A DNA stretch of 37,138 bases from a filamentous cyanobacterium CCP2 (GTDB taxonomy: Bacteria > Cyanobacteriota > Cyanobacteriia > Elainellales > Elainellaceae): contig PVWD01000029.1 in assembly GCA_003003615.1 (NCBI GenBank), forward strand, positions 1 through 37,138, read 5' to 3'. Below the pieces are notes generated by a model. That model ran no database searches and had not been told where the DNA came from. It worked only from the letters and a program-made list of their open reading frames with translations. Positions within the stretch are counted from its first letter, which is position 1, and each line of letters opens with the position of its first letter. Positions 17,136 to 26,025 of this stretch are shown here, piece by piece. The position numbers were made by a program, and so were the translations under genes.

Positions 17136-17870
17136 ATGTCCATTGCACTCATCACAGGCGGTAATTCTGGGATTGGTAAAGCTACAGCCCTCTTGTTTGC
17201 CGATCGTGGCTATAAAGTCGCCATTGCAGCGCGGCGAGCAGACCCACTTGAGCAAGTTCGACAAGCGATCGAGCAAGCAAGCGGTACGGCAATGTCCCTG
17301 ACTGTAGATGTCTGTGATGCGAAGGCTGTGAGCCGCATGGTTGAGCAGGTGATAGCTCAATGGGGACACATTGATGTGCTGGTGCATGCCGCAGGAGTGA
17401 TGTTTTCAGGTACTATCCTGTCTACTGAGGAAGACGACTGGGATCGGGTGATAAATATTAACCTCAAGGGAACCTATTTGGTGAATCAAGCGGTGCTGAA
17501 GCATATGGTGGAGCGACAGTCTGGCTCGATCGTGAATGTGGCTTCCGATGTCGGTTTTGCTGGCGCACGCAATGTTGCTGCTTATTCTGCCTCCAAAGGT
17601 GGCGTAGTGCTGTTAACCAAGTCAATGGCTCTTGATCATGCAGGGCAAGGTGTACGCATCAATGCATTGTGTCCGGGCCCTGTCGTCACACCCATGACGG
17701 ATGACCTCGACCCAGAGGAACGATCGCAATGGGAAAGTTTACTGCCGATGCAGCGTTTTGGAACCGTTGCTGAGATCGCAGAAGCCGCTTATTTTTTAGC
17801 TCATGCTGGATACACAACTGGGAGTTGTTTCCTAATGGATGGTGGAAACACGGCGGGTGGTGCGCTCTAG
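17136..17870 (+). CDS. SDR-family oxidoreductase
   Basis: 244 residues, a classical short-chain dehydrogenase/reductase. The cofactor loop TGGNSGIG is at 7-14, the AARRAD segment (~31-36, favouring NADP) follows the second strand, HAAG at 84-87, and the catalytic set N109, S137, Y150, K154 is complete (YSASK). The C-terminal end (GSCFLMDGGNTAGG) is the standard one. The family reduces or oxidises carbonyl or alcohol groups; the substrate cannot be told. It lies 77 bases after wecB and converges with the desaturase gene, whose stop is only 11 bases away. Confidence 0.9.
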   Translation: MSIALITGGNSGIGKATALLFADRGYKVAIAARRADPLEQVRQAIEQASGTAMSLTVDVCDAKAVSRMVEQVIAQWGHIDVLVHAAGVMFSGTILSTEEDDWDRVININLKGTYLVNQAVLKHMVERQSGSIVNVASDVGFAGARNVAAYSASKGGVVLLTKSMALDHAGQGVRINALCPGPVVTPMTDDLDPEERSQWESLLPMQRFGTVAEIAEAAYFLAHAGYTTGSCFLMDGGNTAGGAL

Positions 17871-17881
17871 GATCGCTAGCT

Positions 17882-18955
17882 TTATGCTGTTTCTGTTGCA
17901 GGATTAGTAGGCTTTGAGACAGGTTGTTTCAACCAATCCAATGGTTCGCGAGCAACCAAAAAAGAAACGCCGACTGCCCCCACAAACTGTTCTAAACTGA
18001 CTCCATTTTCTGTCTCAATCACGGCTCCTTGATTGCCAAATAACCGATCGACTCGGAATTGGTGAAAATTGCGAACGAGTTGCGCCAGGGTGACATACTG
18101 GCGATAGTCACGCGGATATAGCTCAGCATCTAGTTGCGGCAGTAAATACCAGGGACAGCGCATCACCCGATGGTGGGCATTGTGGTAGCTGAAATTGAGC
18201 AAAAGCAGATTCAGCCATGACCAACGAGCAGACACCAGATTTGAAAACGTATTCGCTTCTTCGTATGCCAAATCAAACTGCGGAATTGCTTCCCCAAATT
18301 GAAACACCTCATAGGTGTGCTGAAAACAGTCTACAAACCGCAAGATGTTAATAAAGCTAATGTATGCAACAAAGTAGAGAACTACGGCTTTTGCTGAATA
18401 TAAGGCAAGCGCAATAAATAGCCCTCCTCGTAGCAGCAACAGCAGGGTATTTTTGAGGCGTTCATCACGGCGATGCGGTTCCAAAAATGGAGAAATGGCC
18501 ACCATCCAGCGTAAGCCGAATTCAACGATCGGAAAGTAGAGCCACTCCAGAGTGACGACCCAGTTCAAAATCGGTTTGGGTAAGCTGTTCAGATAATTGG
18601 CGATCGAAAATGAAGCAAAATCTGCCCGATGTTTATGATGGGCCAGGTGCAGGCTGGCAACCGCTCGATATTGGCTGTAGCAGGAACCCGTTAGGAACAA
18701 TAGAATCTGAGCAATGACATGATTCAACGATCGCTGAAACAAGTTGCCATGAATGAGTTCATGCACCAAATAGGCAGACCAAAGTAACGTATGGGTGATT
18801 AAAATGATACCGATCAGATTCACCCACCCTGTCTGTTGCGTGATACAAAAAATACCGAATCCGTATCCAATTAACGCATAGGCAACGGCACTACCGTTTA
18901 GCCAAACATTGCGATCGTTGATGTAAAAACTAAAGTCAGGTGAAGTTGCGGTCAT
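17882..18955 (-). CDS. membrane fatty acid desaturase-family protein
   Basis: 357 residues with three His boxes: HELIHG (65-70), HLAHHKH (103-109) and HNAHH (258-262), plus an extra His at 213. These bind the di-iron centre of membrane desaturases/hydroxylases. Several hydrophobic helices surround them (~21-55, ~80-92, ~175-205). The second box HxxHH and third HxxHH agree with acyl-lipid desaturases, but the sequence does not read as DesA, DesB or DesC; a carotenoid ketolase/hydroxylase-like or other lipid substrate is possible. The last ~70 residues are soluble. It lies in the same direction as the upstream binding-protein gene with a 186-bp gap. Confidence 0.8.
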   Translation of the reverse strand: MTATSPDFSFYINDRNVWLNGSAVAYALIGYGFGIFCITQQTGWVNLIGIILITHTLLWSAYLVHELIHGNLFQRSLNHVIAQILLFLTGSCYSQYRAVASLHLAHHKHRADFASFSIANYLNSLPKPILNWVVTLEWLYFPIVEFGLRWMVAISPFLEPHRRDERLKNTLLLLLRGGLFIALALYSAKAVVLYFVAYISFINILRFVDCFQHTYEVFQFGEAIPQFDLAYEEANTFSNLVSARWSWLNLLLLNFSYHNAHHRVMRCPWYLLPQLDAELYPRDYRQYVTLAQLVRNFHQFRVDRLFGNQGAVIETENGVSLEQFVGAVGVSFLVAREPLDWLKQPVSKPTNPATETA

Positions 18956-19020
18956 GCACTCTCCTTGTCGCTTTGTTTGCCATCATGCTGTTATATCGCC
19001 ATAAATTATCGCCATAAACG

Positions 19021-19056
19021 CAGACCCCCAGCTTCTTTAAAGAAACCAGGGATCTG
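19021..19056. repeat. 36-bp imperfect palindrome
   Basis: Arms 19021-19038 and 19039-19056 meet at a perfect core TTCTTTAAAGAA (19033-19044), and 14 of 18 positions pair overall. It lies after the binding-protein stop and before the desaturase gene. Similar CCC...TTCTTTAAAGAA...GGG palindromes are common dispersed elements in cyanobacteria (recalled, not checked); here it could also end transcription of the minus-strand binding-protein gene. Confidence 0.55.
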
Positions 19057-19141
19057 GTAGGCATTTTATTACAGCGATCGGCCCACAAACTGTAGGCTAC
19101 ATAGCTTGTTATGCCTCTTGTTGGGACTTTGCCCAACTCAA

Positions 19142-20542
19142 TTAATCTACGCCAACCTCGATCGTAGACTGCACCTCCAGGCTGCCACCATCTGTAATTG
19201 TCCAAACATCGTAGGCTCCCACAACATCTCCTTCGTCGTTAAAGTCCACGCTGCCACTTGCCCCTTCATAGTTAATGGGCTGTCCATCCCGAACCAGCGC
19301 AAGAGCCTCACAAATATCTGAAACCTCTTGTCCTGGTGCGTTCGCCACTTCCCGGATTTGATCTTTCAATGCAGCACCCGTTGTTCCCTGAGCGGATTCT
19401 GCTGCCAGTAAAAGAACTGCGGCCGCATCCCAGGTGTTTGGATCAAAGACATTAGGATCACGGTTAAACCGAGACGTGTAGATTTCTTGGAAAGCATCCA
19501 GCCCGGGGCCGCCTGCGCTAGGAGCCGTTCCAATCACACCAGACACAATGTAGCCGCCATCTGGATCTCTACCCACTAGCTCGGCAAGCTGATCGGTTTT
19601 CATGCCGTCCGTGAGGAGGATTTGGGTTTCGCCATCCAGCAGCCCTTGCTCATAGGCTGATTTTAGAATTAAGCTTCCTGTCTCAGGATAAGCAACCAAT
19701 AGTACCGCATCTGGATCACCACTGAAGGCCGCCGCTAGCTCGGAATCAAACGTTGTTGCACCCTCAGAGTAAAGGGTCGGGTTTGCCTCATTAATCACGG
19801 TTCCTCCTTCAGCAGTGAAGGCAGTTGTGAAAGCTTGAACCAAACCATTCCCATAGTCGTTGTTAATGGCCAACACTGCCACATTTTCAAAGCCCTCTTC
19901 CCTAGCCAGTTGCGCTAAGGCATCACCTTGAAAAGTATCCGGTGGGGCCGTGCGAAACCAAAAACCATCAAAATCGCCTTGTCTGGCCCGCTCGGTGAAC
20001 TCTGGGCTGGTGCTAGAAGGAGAAATTTGCACCACCTGGTTGCGAACTGCAATATCAACGGCAGCACTGGATACAGCACTTCCCGCCGCCCCAATTACGC
20101 CAGCCACCCGATCGACTTCCGCCAGTTTGGTCATACCTGAAGCCCCAGCCGCCGGGTCGGTTTGGTCATCTTCTGAAACCAGTTCAACCGGCTGCCCCAA
20201 AGCTCCATCACAAGCATTCGCCGTTTCAATCAACAGTTGGGCAGTATCCTGCATGGTTGTGCCATATTGAGCCAGATCGCCGGTAATGGGAAGCAGTGAG
20301 CCAAGCTTCAGGGCACCGTCCGTGCCGTTACTGGCCGTTGTTGTTTCGGTTTCGGTTTCAGGAGCTTCGGTCGTCGTTTGGGTTCCGTTGCCGCAAGCGG
20401 TCAATAGCAGGAGTAAAGCAATCATCCCTCCCTGCCCCCAATGCTTTCCGGTTCGCAGCCAAGCTGTTATGGATTGACGCAATGGGCGATCGGACTGGGA
20501 TTGGAGATGAGCTAGTGTCGGTTTATGTGTCGGTTGAGGCAT
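19142..20542 (-). CDS. ABC transporter substrate-binding lipoprotein (branched-chain amino acid type)
   Basis: 466 residues. A long polar start precedes a lipoprotein signal, MIALLLLLTAC, with Cys at 50, so the ATG at residue 40 is an alternative start. A Thr/Glu-rich spacer leads into a type I periplasmic binding domain: LKLGSLLPITGDLAQYG (~78), VIGAAGSAVSSAA (~148), QISPSSTSPEFT (~172) and AVLAINNDYGNG (~222). This matches the LivK/AmiC/urea-type receptor family (Peripla_BP_6). It probably binds an amino acid, amide or urea on the periplasmic side. No permease or ATPase gene is adjacent, so it is an orphan receptor within this window. Confidence 0.88.
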   Translation of the reverse strand: MPQPTHKPTLAHLQSQSDRPLRQSITAWLRTGKHWGQGGMIALLLLLTACGNGTQTTTEAPETETETTTASNGTDGALKLGSLLPITGDLAQYGTTMQDTAQLLIETANACDGALGQPVELVSEDDQTDPAAGASGMTKLAEVDRVAGVIGAAGSAVSSAAVDIAVRNQVVQISPSSTSPEFTERARQGDFDGFWFRTAPPDTFQGDALAQLAREEGFENVAVLAINNDYGNGLVQAFTTAFTAEGGTVINEANPTLYSEGATTFDSELAAAFSGDPDAVLLVAYPETGSLILKSAYEQGLLDGETQILLTDGMKTDQLAELVGRDPDGGYIVSGVIGTAPSAGGPGLDAFQEIYTSRFNRDPNVFDPNTWDAAAVLLLAAESAQGTTGAALKDQIREVANAPGQEVSDICEALALVRDGQPINYEGASGSVDFNDEGDVVGAYDVWTITDGGSLEVQSTIEVGVD

Positions 20543-21027
20543 AGAATAAAACCACCTTGAAAACGAAATTTATACGAGAAAAGTAAGAAGTTGACAATAG
20601 ACTGCACCGAGGCAGCAAGCCCTAAAGCAACAAGCCACAGTCTTCATCATCTATCATGAATTGACTGAGTAACTAATCATCATACTTCAGCCAAGTGGAA
20701 CCATTTCTGCTGTTGGCGAGTCACTGAGGAGGGCAGCATCCACGATGCAGCATCCACTATTAAGTGTCATAGGAACATGCCCCAAACGGTTGCCAATAAT
20801 GCTAATTTGTGTGAACCTTGTTTGCTAGTTTCGGTAGGTTTGTAACCAATCTACGAAGACAGGTAGAATTTTAAGCTTGAGTAAAGGCATGAGGAGCAGC
20901 CAATTCGTTTGGTCAATCGGTCACAAAGCATCCCCAAGGCAGGATTGAGCAGAACGTAATTGTGGGAAAAAGCACATGATCAATGGGGAATTTGTTGAGT
21001 GCAGATGTCGTTTTTCAAGGAGCGTTT
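20543..21027. other. 485-bp divergent intergenic region
   Basis: No gene supported. It separates the minus-strand binding protein from the plus-strand Tic22-like gene and must hold both promoters. A 14-base direct repeat of GCAGCATCCAC plus 3 bases occurs at 20733-20746 and 20747-20760. No clear promoter hexamers were identified. Confidence 0.55.
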
Positions 21028-21828
21028 ATGAAGTCATTTATCCGTTGGAGTGCCACCTTAACCTTGGTTGGAAGTGTGCTACTTGGCTCCCTTTTCGGTG
21101 GTAGCGCACGAGTCCTGGCCCTTCCTGATGAACAAGTCATGGAGCGGTTAGATAACGTTCCAGTTTTTACACTAGTTGATGGTGAGGGTTCCCTGGTGGT
21201 AGCAACTCTTTCCCAGGAGGCAGACGCGCTTCCGGTTGCCACAGTCTTCATCAGCCATCAGAATGCTGAAAACTTCCTGCGGAACATGCAGTCAACCAAC
21301 CCAGAAGCAGCAGAAGGGGTTCGGATAGCACCAGTTTCGCTGGCACAGGTTTATGAAATTGCGCTGGCGGGCAGAAGTGAAGAGAATCCGTTGGAGGTTG
21401 CGTTTATTCCGGTTCCTCAGGAAGTGGAAGCAGCCCTGACGATTTTGCGGGAGGATGGCCAAAACCTGGAGGAGTTCCCTGGTGTGCCGTTGTTTATTGC
21501 TAAGTCGGGAGAGGGGGAGAATGAAGCAACGCTGACCGTGCTGCGGGGAGAAGAGGAAGTCATCCCAATGTATTTCAGCGAAGCCGACATTCAAGCGACG
21601 ATCGCCACATTGCGGGAAACCCAGCCTGAGTTGGCTGACTCCGTGCGCATAGAGGTCATTTCGCTGGGACGATTAATTGACAACCTTCGCAGCAGCGATA
21701 ACCCCGATCTCAACCAAATTTATCTAGTTCCCTCCAGAGAAAGCGTTGAATTTGTTCGATCGCTCCAGGAGCGCGTGAATGAGCAACAAGCTCCCAATCA
21801 ACAAGCCCCCGCTCAGCCTAATCAATAA
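21028..21828 (+). CDS. Tic22-like periplasmic/lumenal protein
   Basis: 266 residues from the ATG at 21028, preferred over the upstream frame opening (20983) because AAGGAG lies 7 bases before it and a signal peptide starts there (MKSFIRWSATLTLVGSVLL, cleavage near VLA-LPDEQ). The mature part has the doubled Tic22 layout: VPVFTLVDGEGSLVVA with ...PVATVFISHQNAENFL, then FPGVPLFIAKSGEGENEATL with a second similar unit and DLNQIYLVPSRESVEFV. Cyanobacterial Tic22 proteins are periplasmic or thylakoid proteins needed for outer membrane biogenesis. The tail is Gln/Pro/Asn-rich. prmC begins 5 bases after the stop, so the pair is probably one transcript. Confidence 0.85.
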   Translation: MKSFIRWSATLTLVGSVLLGSLFGGSARVLALPDEQVMERLDNVPVFTLVDGEGSLVVATLSQEADALPVATVFISHQNAENFLRNMQSTNPEAAEGVRIAPVSLAQVYEIALAGRSEENPLEVAFIPVPQEVEAALTILREDGQNLEEFPGVPLFIAKSGEGENEATLTVLRGEEEVIPMYFSEADIQATIATLRETQPELADSVRIEVISLGRLIDNLRSSDNPDLNQIYLVPSRESVEFVRSLQERVNEQQAPNQQAPAQPNQ

Positions 21829-21833
21829 ACCCT

Positions 21834-22739
21834 ATGGATGCTTCTGCTGCCCAAATTGTGACGGGTTTAGAACTGTGGCAGTGGCGGTTTGAGGCAAAGC
21901 AAAAGGCGATCGCAGGAAACGTTCCCCCCAATGAAGTGGATTGGCTGCTTCAGGAGGTAGCTCCCCTCGATCGTCTTTCGTTGCGTCTGGAAACATTCAA
22001 AACCCGAACTGAAATTCCCCTCACACGATCGCTAGCAGACTTAACAGAACTTTGGCAACGGCGGATTGAAGCGAATGTGCCTGTGCAGTACCTTGTGGGG
22101 GTAGCACCCTGGCGAAATTTTGTCTTGACTGTCTCGCCTGCGGTACTGATTCCTCGTCCTGAAACTGAACAGATCATTGACCTGGCGATTAACGCTGTTC
22201 AGGCTAGCCCTACCTTAAAAACGGGGCATTGGTCAGATTTAGGCACAGGTAGTGGAGCCATCATCCTGGGATTGGCCGAATCCTTCCCCCAGGCGACGCT
22301 TCATGCAGTGGATTACAGCCTGGATGCCCTCACTCTTGCCCAAACAAATGCTCAGAAATTGGGACTGAGCGATCGCATCCAGTTTTATCACGGCAGTTGG
22401 TTTGAACCGTTATCCCACTTAAAGGGCAACTTGAGCGGCATGGTGTCTAATCCGCCCTACATTCCCAGTGACATGATTTCTGACCTACAACCAGAAGTCA
22501 GCCTGCATGAGCCTCATTTAGCCCTGGATGGTGGACAGGATGGCTTAGCCTGCATTCGGCATTTAATTACAACTGCTCCAGATTATCTGATTTCTGGCGG
22601 GATTTGGCTGATTGAACTAATGGCAGGGCAGGCAGAAGCCGTCACCCAACTCCTGCAAGCTCAGGGCAGCTACTGCTCGATTCAAATCCACAAAGACTTA
22701 GCCGGAATCGATCGGTTTGTGTTGGCCTACCGGGTTTAG
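21834..22739 (+). CDS. prmC: peptide chain release factor N5-glutamine methyltransferase PrmC (HemK)
   Basis: 301 residues. It methylates the Gln of the GGQ motif of release factors RF1 and RF2 using SAM. The N-terminal helical release-factor-binding part covers ~1-95; VQYLVGVAPWRNF (84-96) and IPRPETE (106-112) precede the SAM site DLGTGSGA (135-142). NPPYIPS (206-212) is the signature catalytic motif. The C-terminal GIWLIELMAGQ and end strand are typical. The start is 5 bases after the Tic22-like stop. Confidence 0.95.
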   Translation: MDASAAQIVTGLELWQWRFEAKQKAIAGNVPPNEVDWLLQEVAPLDRLSLRLETFKTRTEIPLTRSLADLTELWQRRIEANVPVQYLVGVAPWRNFVLTVSPAVLIPRPETEQIIDLAINAVQASPTLKTGHWSDLGTGSGAIILGLAESFPQATLHAVDYSLDALTLAQTNAQKLGLSDRIQFYHGSWFEPLSHLKGNLSGMVSNPPYIPSDMISDLQPEVSLHEPHLALDGGQDGLACIRHLITTAPDYLISGGIWLIELMAGQAEAVTQLLQAQGSYCSIQIHKDLAGIDRFVLAYRV

Positions 22740-22896
22740 GCAGACTGCACACTCCACTCAATCCAAATCGATTCAGGATTATTCATCAGGATTTATTTAA
22801 CAGGATTTATTTATAACGAACTTGCACAGAAACCCGATCGATCGTCTATATTCAATTAGCGTTATCGCAACCGATCGCGCAATGGAGCGTTAACCC

Positions 22897-24720
22897 GTGA
22901 AAGCAATCTGGAAGAAAAAATCGACCCTGTTGATTACCGTTGGCACTGCGGTAGGTTTAGTGGCAGGTGGAGCAACGGCATGGTGGCTCTTGAGGCAGCA
23001 TACTCCCATTTCAGAGTTGCCCAGTGGAGCCGACATTTTGCCGCAGAATACGGCCATCAGCTTATCTGTTTCAACGGATGCAGGGCAGTGGCGACGGTTA
23101 CGGCAGTATGGCAACACTCAGTCTCAGAGTTCATTTGACCAAACCCTCGTGAGATGGCGCGATCGGCTGTTTTACGAGAATGGGCTTGATTATCAACAGG
23201 ATATTCAGCCTTGGGTAGGGGAAGAAATTACCGTTGCTTTTCTCAATCCGGAGTTTTCGGAGGAGTCAGATCCAGAAATTTTGCCCTATCAGTTGCCCAA
23301 TGCGGCAGAGTACGATCGCTCTGCGGTGATGATGATGCCGATCGCCAATGCCACGCGGGCCGAATCATTTTGGAGCCAACCTGCGGTAAGAGAAGGGCAA
23401 GACTGGGCAGACCGAGACTATAAAGGCATCAAAATTCGCGAGGTTCACGGACAGGAACGGTTGGATTATGCCCTGGCAAAATTGGACGATCGCTTTCTGA
23501 TTGCTTCTGGTGATACACGATCTCTGGAGCAGGTAATTGATACCTTCCGGGGAGAACCGTCTGTGGCTCGTAGTGCCGACTATGGGCGAGCCTTTAGCCA
23601 ACTGCGCGAAACGGTGACGAATCCCTTCATGCGGGTTTATGTTAATGTTCCTACCGCCAGAGAATTTACGGCAACCAATACCAATCAACCGATTCCGCCA
23701 CAATTATTAGCTTTGCTGCAAAGCAACCAGGGCCTTGCCTCAGCCATGACCCTGGAAACAGACGGGCTGCGCTTCCGGGGAGTGAGCTGGCTTGCCCCCA
23801 ATAGCCGGATTCGCTTGAAGGTGGACAACGAAGCCGATCGGATGCCCGTTTTGCTGCCTCAAGAGTCGGTTTTAATGACTTCAGGCGATGATTTTCAGCA
23901 GTTCTGGCAAACCTACAGCCAGTCCACTGAGGAACAAGCAGAACAAGTCTCCCAGGCAGCCCCTCGCAATCAGGCGTTTAGCCCTGCCACCATTCAGCGC
24001 ACCTTTAACAACCTGACTGGACTCGATTGGGATCAAGACATTGTTCCCTGGACAGGTGGAGAGTTTGCCCTTTCCTTGCTCTCTGCCCCTGCCGCCAATG
24101 CCACCACACCGCCAACAACAGGTTTACTCTTCATGCTTCAGGTGAGCGATCGACGAGCCGCAGATGCCGCATGGGAAAAGCTCGATTTGGCCATGCAAGA
24201 GCGAAATGATTGGCAGGTGCAAGCCTCAGAGGTGGAAGGGCAACCCGTCACTCAGTGGACTTCTCCTTTTGGTTCGCTGTCTCTGACTCGCGGCTGGCTG
24301 GAAGGGGATGTGATGTTTTTGGCACTGGGGGCAGGAACTCGTTCCACTGTGGCAGAGGCCGTTTTACCTACTCCCACAACCTCATTGGTAAACAGCGACC
24401 TTTTCCGCTCCGCTACCGCAACCGACCTTAAACCCAACAATGGACACTTTTTTATCGCGATCGACCCCTTAATCAACCCAGACATCAGCTTGCCCGTTCC
24501 CGCCTTTTCCCCATCCAGTCAGGAAGTTTTAGGATCATTTCAGGCGATCGGGTTAACCACTGCCGTACAAGACAACCGCACCACCCGCCATGATGCTCGG
24601 ATTTTGCTTCCCCGTGCCAGCGCAGCTCCAGGGGCACTTCCACCTCCTGGCACAGCCATTTCCCAACCTGAAGCCAACCCAGAGGCTGAACCGGCCGAAC
24701 CGGAAGAGTCTGTTGAATAG
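22897..24720 (+). CDS. DUF3352 membrane-anchored protein
   Basis: 607 residues beginning with GTG; an in-frame ATG upstream is ruled out by a TAA at 22891. A single N-terminal membrane segment (~11-31, LLITVGTAVGLVAGGATAWWLL) is uncleaved in appearance and puts the rest outside the cytoplasm. The body, with LPQNTAISLSVSTDAGQW near 48 and two related beta/alpha halves, is the DUF3352 family common in cyanobacteria. The end is an acidic Glu/Pro tail. No enzymatic motif is seen and the function is unknown. Two copies of the GGGGAGT heptamer begin 10 bases after the stop. Confidence 0.85.
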   Translation: MKAIWKKKSTLLITVGTAVGLVAGGATAWWLLRQHTPISELPSGADILPQNTAISLSVSTDAGQWRRLRQYGNTQSQSSFDQTLVRWRDRLFYENGLDYQQDIQPWVGEEITVAFLNPEFSEESDPEILPYQLPNAAEYDRSAVMMMPIANATRAESFWSQPAVREGQDWADRDYKGIKIREVHGQERLDYALAKLDDRFLIASGDTRSLEQVIDTFRGEPSVARSADYGRAFSQLRETVTNPFMRVYVNVPTAREFTATNTNQPIPPQLLALLQSNQGLASAMTLETDGLRFRGVSWLAPNSRIRLKVDNEADRMPVLLPQESVLMTSGDDFQQFWQTYSQSTEEQAEQVSQAAPRNQAFSPATIQRTFNNLTGLDWDQDIVPWTGGEFALSLLSAPAANATTPPTTGLLFMLQVSDRRAADAAWEKLDLAMQERNDWQVQASEVEGQPVTQWTSPFGSLSLTRGWLEGDVMFLALGAGTRSTVAEAVLPTPTTSLVNSDLFRSATATDLKPNNGHFFIAIDPLINPDISLPVPAFSPSSQEVLGSFQAIGLTTAVQDNRTTRHDARILLPRASAAPGALPPPGTAISQPEANPEAEPAEPEESVE

Positions 24721-24729
24721 GTGAGGAGC

Positions 24730-24743
24730 GGGGAGTGGGGAGT
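24730..24743. repeat. two GGGGAGT heptamers (STRR)
   Basis: GGGGAGT occurs twice in tandem, 9 bases after the DUF3352 stop. It is the reverse complement form of the heptamer array found before wecB and the V4R gene, here at a 3' end. Confidence 0.65.
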
Positions 24744-24807
24744 TGCGGGATTCAATTAAACGATCGCCAAACCTATTGTTGTGGAAGTTAAGAATTTAAT
24801 CAGGTAA

Positions 24808-24842
24808 TCCGTAGCGCAGGCATCTTGCCTGCCAGTGGGACG
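24808..24842 (+). repeat. dispersed repeat with core GCAGGCATCTTGCCTGC, copy 1
   Basis: TCCGTAGCGCAGGCATCTTG, then CCTGCCAGTGGGACG. The core forms a short hairpin. Copies 2 (27595) and 3 (32581, inverted) are in other intergenic gaps of this window. Confidence 0.8.
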
Positions 24843-24907
24843 ATCGCCAAACTTTATTAGATTTGGTTACGTCAATTGTCCTCAGCCGACTATCTGTTGC
24901 CATAAAA

Positions 24908-24958
24908 CCCCCCTCGGCATAACTTCAGAGCTTGTCCAGAAGTTTCACCAAAGGGGGG
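24908..24958. terminator. nested hairpin between convergent genes
   Basis: CCCCCCT (24908-24914) pairs with AGGGGGG (24952-24958), and inside it AACTTC (24921-24926) pairs with GAAGTT. No T-run follows. It may block transcription from both sides; evidence is structural only. Confidence 0.4.
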
Positions 24959-25034
24959 AGATCATCAGGTTTCAACATTTACCGAGCCAGGGTCACACAA
25001 CTTGCAAGCTCTAAAAACAACGCAATTTGTTCGA

Positions 25035-25703
25035 CTAGACTTTTAGCACCCACTCTTCGCGAGTATCCATGCTGATAAAGGAGGCCGGAACGTAGTCAAT
25101 ATCCACACCAAGTGAAATAAAGGCTGCACGGATGGCAGTGGCATGGGCTGATTCTGTAGAGCCGATCGTCGCTCCAGCAGTCACCAAAGCGGGGGTTTTC
25201 AAGTTAGCAATTTCGCCAGCATAGGCGATCGCTGCATCTGTTTCCAATGCCAGAGCCAGTTTAGCAATGTTCACATCTGAATCCAGGTTGCCTTCCCCCC
25301 GCTCGATATATCCTGACAGGTCGTAGCTGTCTTCTGCATTGACGGGAGTTCCGCCTAAACTTTCAACCACTGAGGCGAGGGTGTCTCGGTGGGCCATGTG
25401 GTCTGCTTGGTTTCTGAGAGCCAAAGCCAATACCGCCTGCCCAACCTCAGTATCGCTCAGTTCGCCTGCTGCTACACCATAGGCCCAAATTGCCTGATGT
25501 TCATAGTAGAGGGCACCGTTCAAAATTTCAGCATCGTTGGCGGCATCACTCGCAGCCCCATGACTGGAAGCCCGACCAGGACGAGCCGCAGACAAACCAA
25601 TGGCACCGCTCAACCCAGCAACGGCTCCACCCAAAACAATAGACCGACGAGACAGGAAACTCGACTGCCGACGAGGTACAGAAATAATTTTGTGATCGTT
25701 CAT
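25035..25703 (-). CDS. Tat-exported ferritin-like (Ferritin_2) protein
   Basis: 222 residues, ATG with GGAG 6 bases upstream. A twin-arginine signal is present: SRRSIVLGG (18-26) followed by a weakly hydrophobic stretch and a likely cleavage near RASS. The mature part is a four-helix ferritin-like bundle with possible metal ligands E68 and H69 (YYEHQ), H102 and H105 (DHMAH), E near TDAAIAYAGE and ESAH in the last helix. Export folded by Tat fits a metal-loaded protein. Such Tat ferritin-like proteins are often called DUF4439/Ferritin_2; role in iron storage or stress is inferred. It is divergent from the ECF sigma factor gene, which may control it. Confidence 0.85.
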   Translation of the reverse strand: MNDHKIISVPRRQSSFLSRRSIVLGGAVAGLSGAIGLSAARPGRASSHGAASDAANDAEILNGALYYEHQAIWAYGVAAGELSDTEVGQAVLALALRNQADHMAHRDTLASVVESLGGTPVNAEDSYDLSGYIERGEGNLDSDVNIAKLALALETDAAIAYAGEIANLKTPALVTAGATIGSTESAHATAIRAAFISLGVDIDYVPASFISMDTREEWVLKV

Positions 25704-26025
25704 GCGTACTCCAGGTTCAACACATTCTCAAAGAATCAAACTATGAGATATACGAGTACCCACTGCGATCGGATTTAACCCATTGGCTTTTCGCTTCCTT
25801 GCTGCCGGGCGATCGTTTCCCAATACCAGAGCAGGAAAGATTCTCCGTTTCCAGTTTTATTCATTCAGTGGACTCAGCACCTTGCCTCCTCATTTAACGA
25901 TCTGTTGCCATAAAAATTGGGACAATCCAATTGGGTTTGGTTTTCGTATCGTTGTAGGGAGTTTTAATGAAGTGATGGCGGAATTCATAATTCCGTTAAG
26001 ATTCACTTGGCGTTATTCTCAAGAA
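25704..26025. other. 322-bp divergent region between ferritin-like and ECF sigma genes
   Basis: No gene supported; the sigma frame is open back to 25783, but that part has no domain similarity. It should contain promoters for both genes, possibly shared targets of the sigma factor. No certain ECF-type -35 (GGAAC-like) was found. Confidence 0.5.

Larger units (their letters stand above)
24721..25034. other. 314-bp intergenic region between convergent genes
   Basis: No gene is supported. It is filled by repeats and a hairpin listed separately: GGGGAGT heptamers (24730), the GCAGGCATCTTGCCTGC-type repeat (24808) and a nested hairpin (24908). It separates the DUF3352 gene from the ferritin-like gene that converges on it. 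Confidence 0.7.

Noticed and set aside
24027-24431. Plus-strand frames inside the DUF3352 gene
   Set aside because: Shadow frames without motifs; the DUF3352 frame spans the region.
25783-26025. N-terminal extension of the ECF sigma factor
   Set aside because: No family similarity in these 81 codons; the ATG at 26026 sits just before the conserved part.
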